Assembly: GCF_000372965.1 (NCBI RefSeq)
Contig: NZ_KB890024.1
Coordinates: 2,048,839-2,112,838, forward strand
DNA: 64,000 bases
Direction of reading: 5' to 3'
From: Hoeflea sp. 108
GTDB taxonomy: Bacteria; Pseudomonadota; Alphaproteobacteria; Rhizobiales; Rhizobiaceae
The stretch's first letter is position 1, and each line of letters opens with the position of its first letter. Shown here piece after piece: positions 40,852 to 49,900 of this stretch. A model generated the notes under the pieces. The model did not search any database and was not told the origin of the DNA. It saw only the letters and a program-made list of their open reading frames with translations. The position numbers and the translations under genes are program-made.

Positions 40852-42441
40852 ATGGTGCCACGTCTGCGTTTCCATGGCGCTGCCCATGCAGTGACTGGCT
40901 CTTGTTACGAGCTTGAAGTCGGGGACCAGAGGATACTGATCGACTGTGGTCTCTTCCAAGGGTCGAAATCTGAACGGGAGCTCAATTACGGAGACTTTCC
41001 ATTCGATCCGAGCAGGATTGACGCGGTCGTGCTGACCCATGCCCACATCGATCACAGTGGGTTGCTTCCCAAGCTGATGAAGCACGGGTTCTCCGGTCCC
41101 ATACATGCCACTCGAGCCACGATCGATCTCTGCTCGGTCATGCTGCCCGATTGCGCTCACATCCAGGAAATGGAAGTTGAGCACCTCAATCGCCGCAACG
41201 CCCAACGGGGTCGTATGGCAGTAGAACCCATATACACGGCGGAAGACGCGGCAAAGTGCATGACGCTCTTCCATGCCAGGCAATATAGAGAATGGTTCGA
41301 AGTCGTAGCTGGTGTGCGGGTCAGGTTTTGGAACGCCGGGCATCTGTTGGGGTCCGCTTCAGTCGAAATTGAGATCAATTTTTCGGACAAGCCGCTCAGA
41401 CTATTGTTTTCCGGAGATGTCGGTCCGGCTCACAAACTTCTGCAGCCGGATCCGGAAGCGCCGACGGATGTCGACTATCTGATTTGCGAATCGACCTATG
41501 GAGATCGGGAGCGAGGAGAAATCACCCCTCAGCGACGTAGGTCCCTGCTCTTGCAAGAGGTGCAAGGCGCGCTCGCGGCAAGTGGTCCGCTTATCATCCC
41601 ATCGTTTGCCGTCGAACGAACGCAGGAGTTGCTTGTCGACCTGTTCTGGTTGATGCGCGAGGGGCAGATTCCCAAGGCCGATGTCTTCGTGGATTCGCCG
41701 CTAGCCACTCGCGCCAGCACAATCTTCGAGCGACATGCCGACGAAATCCAGGAAGGCGATGTGCTCAGGCAGGCCCTCAGTTCTCGCGAAATTCGCTTCA
41801 CGGAAACAGTTGAGCAAAGCAAGGCGATCAATCGCCTCAGCGGGTTCTACGTCGTGATCGCAGCAAGCGGCATGTGCGATGCAGGTCGCATCCGACACCA
41901 TCTGAAGGCGAATCTGTGGCGGAGGAACGCAACGGTGATGCTTGCCGGATTTCAGGCCCAGGGAACGCTGGGACGCATACTCCTCGACGGGGCCGAACGA
42001 GTACGAATTCAGGGAGAGGAGTTTCAAGTCAAGGCTCGGATCAGACTGCTCGACCTGTATTCGGGCCACGCCGATGCCAGCGAGCTCGAGGATTGGGTAA
42101 GGGCGCGACTGCCTATCCATGAAGGGGTATTCCTGACCCATGGCGAAGAAACTGGCCTGTCTGGACTGAAGGCACGCCTGGCGGCATTCGTCTCTCCGGA
42201 ACGTATCATTGCACCACAACTTGACGAAGCCTTCGATCTCCGTAGGGCCGGCGCACAAAGGGTTGATTTCAACGAACCGAAGCGTCTGTTGCCGGGCAAG
42301 GTCGCCCGCCTTGATTGGCACAACGAGTTATCGGAATTGCTGCTTGATGTAAGCCAGGCCGTCAGTCAGCAGGCGGACGAACGTGGACGGTCTGCCGTCA
42401 TTCGTCGGTTGCGCCGAGCCCTGACAACCGAACGATCGTGA
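40852..42441 (+). CDS. Metallo-beta-lactamase/beta-CASP hydrolase (RNA-processing type)
   Basis: A 529-residue protein with a metallo-beta-lactamase domain (THAHIDHSG, ligands His63, His65, Asp67 and His68), a later LFSGDVGP zinc ligand, and a beta-CASP insertion with IPSFAVERTQELL, SGMCDAGRIRHHLK and a final SGHADASELEDW. This family includes RNase J/CPSF-73-like exonucleases and ribonucleases. GGGAG precedes the ATG at 40852; a GTG at 40825 is an alternative. It may adjust RNA turnover during hypoxia. No partner is cotranscribed. Confidence 0.9.
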   Translation: MVPRLRFHGAAHAVTGSCYELEVGDQRILIDCGLFQGSKSERELNYGDFPFDPSRIDAVVLTHAHIDHSGLLPKLMKHGFSGPIHATRATIDLCSVMLPDCAHIQEMEVEHLNRRNAQRGRMAVEPIYTAEDAAKCMTLFHARQYREWFEVVAGVRVRFWNAGHLLGSASVEIEINFSDKPLRLLFSGDVGPAHKLLQPDPEAPTDVDYLICESTYGDRERGEITPQRRRSLLLQEVQGALAASGPLIIPSFAVERTQELLVDLFWLMREGQIPKADVFVDSPLATRASTIFERHADEIQEGDVLRQALSSREIRFTETVEQSKAINRLSGFYVVIAASGMCDAGRIRHHLKANLWRRNATVMLAGFQAQGTLGRILLDGAERVRIQGEEFQVKARIRLLDLYSGHADASELEDWVRARLPIHEGVFLTHGEETGLSGLKARLAAFVSPERIIAPQLDEAFDLRRAGAQRVDFNEPKRLLPGKVARLDWHNELSELLLDVSQAVSQQADERGRSAVIRRLRRALTTERS

Positions 42442-42480
42442 CGCATCGAGCTGGACGGCCTGGAACGCTCGGCTGTGGGA

Positions 42481-42690
42481 CTAATTGGTTGGTCGAACTG
42501 ACAGCCAAATCTTGGGCAGATGCTCCGGCCTGGCCATCGCAAGTCCGAGGGCCAGCGCCTCTTGCAGGTCAGTTGTGTATCGCGCGCTTCCTTCGAAGCC
42601 ACCGAAATAATTGACCCGGATTACACTGCCTCGCTTGCTGATTGCTACGCCCACGGCACGCAGGCGTTCCTGCACTTCGCGATACTTCAT
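42481..42690 (-). CDS. Small hypothetical protein, FixK-boxed
   Basis: A 69-residue basic protein (KYREVQERLRAVGVAISKRG, then a YFGGFEGSARYTTDLQEAL segment) with no signal peptide or membrane segment. The family is unknown. It has a GGGGA ribosome-binding site and a perfect FixK box 84 bp upstream, which makes a real gene likely despite its size. Its repeated VIRV and Tyr/Gly pattern could be a small alpha/beta fold. Confidence 0.65.
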   Translation of the reverse strand: MKYREVQERLRAVGVAISKRGSVIRVNYFGGFEGSARYTTDLQEALALGLAMARPEHLPKIWLSVRPTN

Positions 42691-42767
42691 TGGCTGTCCC
42701 CGTCCGAATGTCTCGGAGCCGCAGCAGCGGTTAACTTCAAATTTAGGAATTCATCAACGGCAACGCC

Positions 42768-42781
42768 TTGACTTGGGTCAA
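42768..42781. promoter_or_regulatory. FNR/FixK box for small gene (42690, minus)
   Basis: TTGACTTGGGTCAA is a perfect palindrome centred 84 bp before the ATG of the 69-residue gene. No plus-strand gene starts nearby. Confidence 0.75.
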
Positions 42782-42830
42782 CAGCGTGGGAAACCAAATG
42801 ATCCGCAGGGTTGCGCCGGGTGCCGACTTG

Positions 42831-43988
42831 TCAGTACTGAAACTTGGACATCTGTCTGGCAATGGACAGTTCCTCGTTCGTGGCTATCACGCGAACCTCC
42901 ACCTTGCTGTTGGGATGGCTGATCACCTCGCCGTCGCGCGATGGATCGAGTTTGACCCCCAACCACTGGAGTCGCCGGCAAATCGCCTGGCGTATTTCAG
43001 TTGCGTGCTCGCCGACCCCTCCAGTGAAGACTAGAAGCTCGATGCCTTCGATCGAACTGGCGAGACCCGCAATGGCCCGAGATATACTGAACACGAACAA
43101 GTCGATGGCCTCGGTCGCCCGCGGATCGTTGCTGGAATGCAGGGCGCGCATGTCACCTGAAATGCCCGATACGCCAAGTAGGCCCGATCGACGATATAGC
43201 AGGTCCTCGACCTCGGTGACCGCCAGCCCCTTCTCCTTTTGTAGATAGAGTAGGATGCCGGGATCAATCGAACCGGAGCGTGTGGCCATCATCACCCCAT
43301 CCAGTGCGGTGAAGCCCATCGTCGTGTCCTGGCTCTTCCCGTCGATCATGGCGCAAAGACTGCAGCCGCTGCCAAGATGGGCAACTATCGTCTTTCGCGA
43401 CCTGAGCTCAGGTGAGATCTCACCCAGGTGGTGGGAGATATGCTCATACGACAGTCCGTGGAAGCCATAGCGCCGCACGCCATCTGATTCAAACTGGCGT
43501 GGAAGGGCGTAGCGGGTGGCGGGCGGCCGCATGGAGCAATGAAAAGCCGTGTCGAAACACCCAATCTGTGCGAGGCCGGGTTGTAGCTCAGCCAACGCCC
43601 TGACGGGGGCGAGGCTCGCGGGCTGGTGCAGCGGAGCGATGGGGGTGAGCTCGTCAAGTGCGTCGATCACGTCTGCCGACAGGCGAATTGGTGTCACAAA
43701 GCGGCTTCCGCCATGGACTATGCGGTGGCCGACCAGTTCCAGTGCCCTGCCGTCCAAGTGCGGATGGAGAAACTCGACAAGTTCCTCCAGCAACAACACC
43801 GTTGAGCTCGTGGCAACAGGTCGGCCGTCGGCGAGGATTTGGCCCGACGAGTGCTTTGCCGAAAAACGGGGAGATCCGCCGATGCCATCGAACACGCCGC
43901 GTAACAACTGCTCCGGGCCAGCGGGCGACTGCGTGAACAGCCCGAATTTCAAGCTGGAAGATCCTGCGTTCAGTGCCAGGAGAGCCAT
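42831..43988 (-). CDS. ackA: Acetate kinase
   Basis: A 385-residue ASKHA-fold kinase with both acetate-kinase signatures (LLALNAGSSSLKFGLF at the N-terminus; YGFHGLSYEHISHHLG mid-protein), then MGFTALDGVMMATRSGSIDPG and FTGGVGEHATEIR. It makes ATP and acetate from acetyl-phosphate and ADP. AAGGAAG precedes its ATG, 15 bp after the phosphoketolase stop. The pair forms an operon in which phosphoketolase supplies acetyl-phosphate directly; no phosphotransacetylase gene is present. Confidence 0.95.
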   Translation of the reverse strand: MALLALNAGSSSLKFGLFTQSPAGPEQLLRGVFDGIGGSPRFSAKHSSGQILADGRPVATSSTVLLLEELVEFLHPHLDGRALELVGHRIVHGGSRFVTPIRLSADVIDALDELTPIAPLHQPASLAPVRALAELQPGLAQIGCFDTAFHCSMRPPATRYALPRQFESDGVRRYGFHGLSYEHISHHLGEISPELRSRKTIVAHLGSGCSLCAMIDGKSQDTTMGFTALDGVMMATRSGSIDPGILLYLQKEKGLAVTEVEDLLYRRSGLLGVSGISGDMRALHSSNDPRATEAIDLFVFSISRAIAGLASSIEGIELLVFTGGVGEHATEIRQAICRRLQWLGVKLDPSRDGEVISHPNSKVEVRVIATNEELSIARQMSKFQY

Positions 43989-44003
43989 GTGGTTCTTCCT
44001 TTC

Positions 44004-46397
44004 TCAGCCCCGCCATGACCAGTTGCGCACCTCAGGCATGTCTTCTCCATGATCTCGGACGTAATGCCAGTGTACTGAGAGACAATTCTCGAAATAGGCC
44101 CGCGCTTCTGCAGCCTTAGGCCCGAGGTTGCGCACGCGGTCGATCGCTTCGATGGCAAGATGATAGCGATCCATCTTGTTGAGCACGGTCATGTCGAAAG
44201 GTGTAGTGGTGGTACCTTCTTCCTGGAAGCCTCGAACGTGAATGTTCTCGTGGTTGTTGCGGCGATAGGTCAACCGGTGGATCAGATAAGGGTAGCCGTG
44301 ATAGGCGAATACTACCGGTCGGTCCGCAGTGAACAATGCGTCAAAAGCCGCATCTGTCAGGCCGTGGGGATGCTGACTAATCGACTGCAACGTCATGAGA
44401 TCCACGACGTTGACGACACGAATCTTCAGGTCTGGTAGGGCTTCCCGCAGCAGGCCCACTGCGGCAAGTGTCTCTAGCGTGGGCACATCGCCGGCGCAGG
44501 CCATCACAACATCGGGGCCGCTGTCATCTTCGGAGCCGGCCCAATGCCAGATACCTGCTCCAGCTTGGCAGTGGGCGATCGCGTCGGCCATGTTTAGCCA
44601 TTGTTGCTGCGGCTGCTTTCCAGCCACGATCACATTGATCCGGTCAAAAGTGCGCAGGCAATGGTCAGTCACCCAAAGCAGGGTGTTGGCATCGGGGGGC
44701 AAATAGACGCGGACTATGTCCGCCTTCTTGTTGGCCACGAGGTCAACGAAGCCCGGATCCTGATGGCTGAAGCCGTTGTGATCCTGCCGCCAGACGTGCG
44801 AGGTCAGAAGATAGTTGAGCGAAGCGATCGGTTGTCGCCAAGCCAATTCTCGCGAAACCTTTAGCCATTTGGCATGCTGGTTGAACATCGAGTCAACGAT
44901 GTGGATGAAGGCTTCGTAGCAGGAGAACAGCCCATGCCGCCCTGTCAGTAGATAGCCTTCCAGCCAGCCCTGGCAGAGATTCTCGCTCAAAACCTCCATG
45001 ACACGCCCATCGCGTGCAAGGTGCTCGTCATAAGGCTTGATATCGGCCATCCACACCCGGTCGGTGGATGCGAACACTGGATCAAGCCGATTGGAAGCGG
45101 TCTCGTCGGGCCCCATGATGCGGAAGTTCCGAGCCTCGGCGTTCAGCTCGACGATTTCCCTGAGCATCCGCCCCATTGTCCGCGTCGCTTCCCCGTTGAC
45201 GGATCCGGGTGATGGCACATCGACCGCAAATGACCTGAAGTCGGGCATGACAAGGTCGCGCTTAAGGCCACCGCCGTTGGCGTGCGGGTTGGCTCCCATC
45301 CTTCGGATCCCCTTCGGAGCCAATGCCTCAAGCTTTTTGCGAAGCCTTCCGTGATCGTCGAACAGACTGCCGGGGTCATAGCTACGCATCCATTCTTCCA
45401 GGATACGAAGATGTTCCTCGTTCTGGCGTGGATCAGTGATCGGGACCTGATGAGACCGCCAGAACCCTTCTGTCTTCTTGCCGTCTATCTCTTTGGGACC
45501 AGTCCACCCCTTGGGACTGCGCAATACGATCATCGGCCAGCGGGGGCGTTCGGCGCGACCTTCCCGCCTTGCTGCCGTCTGGATCGCCTCGATGCGGTTA
45601 AATGCTGTGTCGAGCGCCATGGCCATCTTGCCATGCATTTCGACAGGGTCCTCACCCTCGACAAAGATGGGCTCGTGTCCGTAACCCGTCAGAAGGCCAT
45701 GCAACTCGGACTTGTCGATGCGGGCAAGCACCGTCGGGTTGGCGATCTTGTAGCCGTTGAGGTGCAGGATCGGCAGGACGGCGCCGTCATGGACGGGGCT
45801 CAAGAACTTGTTCGAGTGCCATGAGGCTGCAAGCGTGCCAGTCTCAGCTTCGCCGTCGCCTATCACGCAGGCTACGACTAGATCGGGATTGTCGAAGGCA
45901 GCCCCATACGCATGAACCAGTGCATAGCCCAGCTCTCCGCCTTCGTGGATGGAGCCGGGAGTTTCAGGCGCAGCGTGGCTGGGGATGCCGCCGGGGAACG
46001 AAAACTGTCGGAAAAGCGCGCGTATGCCGTCGGTGTCGCGGCCGATCTCGGGGTAAATCTCAGAATAAGTGCCCTCAAGATATGTATTGGCCACCATTCC
46101 GGGTCCGCCATGGCCTGGCCCGCAGACATAGATCATGTCGAGGTCGCGGTTCCTGATGAGGCGGTTCAGATGTGCGTAGATGAAGTTGAGTCCGGGTGTG
46201 GTGCCCCAGTGGCCAAGCAGGCGTGGCTTGATGTGCTCGGGCTTCAGCGGTTCCTTCAGAAGAGGGTTGTCCAGAAGATAAATCTGCCCAACCGACAGAT
46301 AGTTCGCCGCCTGCCAATAACGATGAAGCAGATGGAGTTCTTCGGAACCAACGAATGCGTCGTCAATTTCGGCGAGTGACTTGTTGGCTCTCTGCAT
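44004..46397 (-). CDS. xfp: Phosphoketolase
   Basis: A 797-residue thiamine-diphosphate enzyme that splits xylulose-5-phosphate (and often fructose-6-phosphate) into acetyl-phosphate and an aldose phosphate. Family landmarks are YWQAANYLSVGQIYL at the N-terminus, CGPGHGGPGMVANTYLEG, the diphosphate site GDGEAETGTLAASWHSNKFL and SHQDPGFVD. The ATG at 46397 has GGAA upstream and places the FixK box 68 bp away; the 46442 start would leave only 23 bp. It is first in an operon with ackA and closes the right side of the island. Confidence 0.95.
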   Translation of the reverse strand: MQRANKSLAEIDDAFVGSEELHLLHRYWQAANYLSVGQIYLLDNPLLKEPLKPEHIKPRLLGHWGTTPGLNFIYAHLNRLIRNRDLDMIYVCGPGHGGPGMVANTYLEGTYSEIYPEIGRDTDGIRALFRQFSFPGGIPSHAAPETPGSIHEGGELGYALVHAYGAAFDNPDLVVACVIGDGEAETGTLAASWHSNKFLSPVHDGAVLPILHLNGYKIANPTVLARIDKSELHGLLTGYGHEPIFVEGEDPVEMHGKMAMALDTAFNRIEAIQTAARREGRAERPRWPMIVLRSPKGWTGPKEIDGKKTEGFWRSHQVPITDPRQNEEHLRILEEWMRSYDPGSLFDDHGRLRKKLEALAPKGIRRMGANPHANGGGLKRDLVMPDFRSFAVDVPSPGSVNGEATRTMGRMLREIVELNAEARNFRIMGPDETASNRLDPVFASTDRVWMADIKPYDEHLARDGRVMEVLSENLCQGWLEGYLLTGRHGLFSCYEAFIHIVDSMFNQHAKWLKVSRELAWRQPIASLNYLLTSHVWRQDHNGFSHQDPGFVDLVANKKADIVRVYLPPDANTLLWVTDHCLRTFDRINVIVAGKQPQQQWLNMADAIAHCQAGAGIWHWAGSEDDSGPDVVMACAGDVPTLETLAAVGLLREALPDLKIRVVNVVDLMTLQSISQHPHGLTDAAFDALFTADRPVVFAYHGYPYLIHRLTYRRNNHENIHVRGFQEEGTTTTPFDMTVLNKMDRYHLAIEAIDRVRNLGPKAAEARAYFENCLSVHWHYVRDHGEDMPEVRNWSWRG

Positions 46398-46458
46398 TCC
46401 GCGTTCCTTTCCAAGGTGGAAATGTCTTCGGAGCGTAGTCAATGTGACTCAGCATGCC

Positions 46459-46472
46459 TTGAGCCATGTCAA
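46459..46472. promoter_or_regulatory. FNR/FixK box for phosphoketolase operon (minus)
   Basis: TTGAGCCATGTCAA is a perfect palindrome centred 68 bp before the phosphoketolase ATG. Confidence 0.8.
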
Positions 46473-46630
46473 TTGTATGTCGAGTTGGAGTGCGCTCTTC
46501 CGGTTGTTCGAGGGGTGACTGCGTGACCGCATGCTATTGGTTACGCCTGGATGGCTTAGCTGTGTGCCGCCAAAACGGCCTCAAATGACCAACAACGGCG
46601 ACACGTTGAGCAACGACGACATGTTTGGTG

Positions 46631-46691
46631 AGGTGACAGAAGCAAACAGGAAAAGCCCGGACATGCAGATGTCCAGGCTTTTTCGTCACCT
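46631..46691. terminator. Extended hairpin with terminator-like core
   Basis: The core stem AAAAGCC-GGACAT / ATGTCC-GGCTTTTT spans 46651-46683. AGGTGAC (46631) and GTCACCT (46685) form an outer pair. It lies between the divergent-end region of the phosphoketolase promoter and the nrdJ terminator, near the probable right edge of the island. Confidence 0.65.
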
Positions 46692-46849
46692 ATCTAGGTG
46701 AGCCGACTTTGAGTGTCGGATGAGCCATCTATCTTGACGCTGAGCAAGATACGGTGACGCGTCAGGACAAGGTCAGGTCGGACCGAGAGGCAACTCTTCG
46801 TCCTTCCTCAAACGGCACGCTCTTCGCAGCTTCTCCTACTTCTCGTTGA

Positions 46850-46871
46850 GGAGCGGCCGTTTCGCCGCTCC
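46850..46871 (-). terminator. Hairpin downstream of nrdJ
   Basis: GGAGCGGC and GCCGCTCC form an 8-bp stem around a 6-base loop, about 60 bp beyond the nrdJ stop. The U-run is weak, so it could be a factor-dependent or attenuating hairpin. Confidence 0.55.
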
Positions 46872-46931
46872 AGGGACACATTGGCTTTCAGGCACACAAC
46901 TTTGGGTGTCCGCCCACAACAGCCTAGCCTC

Positions 46932-49900
46932 TCAGCTGCACCCGCTCGTGGCGCCGCAGGTGTCGCACTTCTCGCAGGTGCCGTTGCGGACCATGGTGAA
47001 GTTCTGGCACTCCGAGCAGGAGTTGCCGGTGTAGCCCTGCAGCATCGACTTGGCGCGGCGATCGGCTGCCACTTTCTTGGCCTCGGCCGCCTCGTTGGCT
47101 GCGGCATCGGAAAACAGTGAGGTCGTGACCGTTTCCTCTGTCGTCTCGTCGATCGTGATTTCTTCGGCCAGCTCCTTGGCACGCTCCTCGTAGTCGCGCT
47201 TGTAGGCGGTGGCTTCCTCGCGCAGCTCCGACGATACCGACTTCAGCGCCGTCACCGTTGCACCGGTCGAGATGGCACGCACGTTCGAGCCCGAGAACGC
47301 GGTTGGCGCGGCCTTGATAGGGGCGGAGGCAGGCGTGGCCGAACCCTTGGGGTCGTTGCCGATGACGCCGGAGACGACCTTGAGCGGGGCGCCGCGGGTC
47401 AGGCCCCTGGAGAAGGGCAGGGCCTTGCCTTCGGTGATGCCCTTGCCGAGTGCCGTCTTGTCGAAGTCCGACTGGTCGACATGGGCGAGGTCGTGGCGGC
47501 CGAGATAGGAAACGGCGAGTTCGCGGAAGACATAGTCGAGGATCGAGGTGGCGTTCTTGATGGCATCGTTGCCGATGACCATGCCGGCCGGCTCGAACTT
47601 GGTGAAGGTGAAGGCCTCGACATATTCGTCGAGCGGAACGCCGTACTGCAGGCCGAGCGAGATCGAGATGGCGAAGTTGTTCATCATCGCACGGAAGGCG
47701 GCACCTTCCTTGTGCATGTCGATGAAGATCTCGCCCAAGCGGCCGTCGTCGAATTCGCCGGTGCGGAGATAGACCTTGTGACCGCCGACGACAGCCTTCT
47801 GGGTGTAGCCCTTGCGGCGGTTCGGCAGCTTTTCCCGTTCGCGGTAGAGCCGCTCGATGACGCGTTCGACGATCTTTTCGGTGACCTGCACAGCTTTGGC
47901 TGCGGCGGGCGCGGCAACCAGTGCCTCGACCGCATCGTCCTCGTCGTCGGCATCGTCAGCGATCAATGAGGCGTTCAGCGGCTGCGACAGCTTGGAGCCG
48001 TCGCGGTACAGCGCGTTGGCCTTCAGCGCCAGCTTCCACGAGAGCATGTAGGCGCTCTTGCAGTCCTCGACCGTCGCCTCGTTGGGCATGTTGATGGTCT
48101 TGGAAATGGCGCCCGAGATGAAGGGCTGGGCGGCGGCCATCATCAGGATATGGCTGTCGACCGAGAGATAACGCTTGCCGATCTTGCCGCACGGGTTGGC
48201 GCAGTCGAACACCGGGAGGTGCTCTTCTTTCAGGAATGGTGCTCCCTCGAGGGTCATGGCACCGCAGACGTGGATGTTGGCGGCTTCGATGTCTTTCTTG
48301 GAGAAGCCAAGGGCCGGCAGCATCTCGAACGAGAAATCGTCGAGCTGTGCGTCGGTGAAGCCCAGAACGTCCCTGCAGAAATCTTCGCCCAGCGTCCACT
48401 TGTTGAACACGAACTTGATGTCGAAGGCGCTCTTGAGCGCTGCGTTCAGCGTCTCGATCTTCTCGTCGGTGAAGCCCTTGGCCTTCAACGTCGAAGGGTT
48501 GATGCCCGAGGCCTGGTTGAGATTGCCGTGGCCGACCGCGTAGGCCTCGATCTCGGCGATCTGGCTCTCGGTGTAGCCGAGCGTGCGCAACGCTTCGGGA
48601 ACGGCGCGGTTGATGATCTTGAAGTAGCCGCCGCCGGCGAGCTTCTTGAACTTGACCAGCGCGAAATCGGGTTCGATGCCGGTCGTGTCGCAATCCATGA
48701 CGAGGCCGATCGTGCCGGTGGGCGCGATCACGGTCGCCTGCGCATTGCGGTAGCCATGCTTTTCGCCAAGCTCGATGGCGCGGTCCCAGGCAGCGCGGGC
48801 ATGCGTCACCAGAGCCTGTTGCTTGAGGTCGGAAGCAACCAGCGGCACCGGGTTGACCGACAGCTGCTCGTAGCCGGCCGCCTCGCCATAGGCGGCGCGG
48901 CGATGGTTGCGCATGACGCGCAGCATGTTCTGGGCGTTGCGCTCGTAATCAGGGAAGGCGCCGAGCTCGGAGGCCATTTCGGCCGAGGTGGCATAGGCGA
49001 CGCCGGTCATGATCGCGGTGAGTGCGCCGCAGATGGCGCGGCCCTCTTCTGAGTCATAGGGAATGCCCGAGGTCATCAGCAGGCCGCCGATATTGGCATA
49101 GCCGAGGCCGAGCGTGCGGTACTCGTAGGAGAGCTTGGCGATTTCCTTGGACGGGAACTGCGCCATCATGACCGAGATTTCGAGCACCACGGTCCACAGA
49201 CGGGCGGTGTGCTCATAGGCTGCGATGTCGATCTCGCCATTCTGCATACGGTAGGGCAGCAGGTTGATCGAGGCGAGGTTGCAGGCCGTGTCGTCGAGGA
49301 ACATGTATTCCGAGCACGGGTTCGACGCACGGATGGCGCCTGCGGAGGCGCAGGTGTGCCAGTCGTTCATCGTGGTGTTGAAGTGCAGGCCCGGATCGGC
49401 CGAAGCCCAGGCGGCGTAGCCGATCTTCTCCCACAGGTCGCGGGCCTTGAGCGTCTTCAGGACCTTGCCGTCCTTGCGGGCGGTCAGGTGCCAGTCGGCG
49501 TCATTCTCGACGGCGCGCAGGAAGTTGTCCTTGAGCGAGACCGAATTGTTGGAATTCTGGCCCGAAACCGTGAGGTAGGCCTCCGAATCCCAATCGGTGT
49601 CGTAGGTGTTGAACTCGATCGAGGTGTAGCCCTGCTTGGCGAACTGGATGACGCGGTAGATGTAGTTCTCCGGCACCGAGTTCTTCTTGGCGGCCTTGAT
49701 CTCGCGCTTGAGCGCGGTGTTGACGGCCGGATCGAAGCAGTCGTCATCCTGGCCTTCGCAGTTGACGCAGGCCGCCATGATCTTGGTCAGGTGCTGGCGC
49801 ACGATCTTGGAGCCGGTGACGAGAGCCGCGACCTTCTGCTCTTCCTTCACCTTCCAGTCGATATAGGCCTCGATATCGGGGTGATCGGCGTCGACCACCA

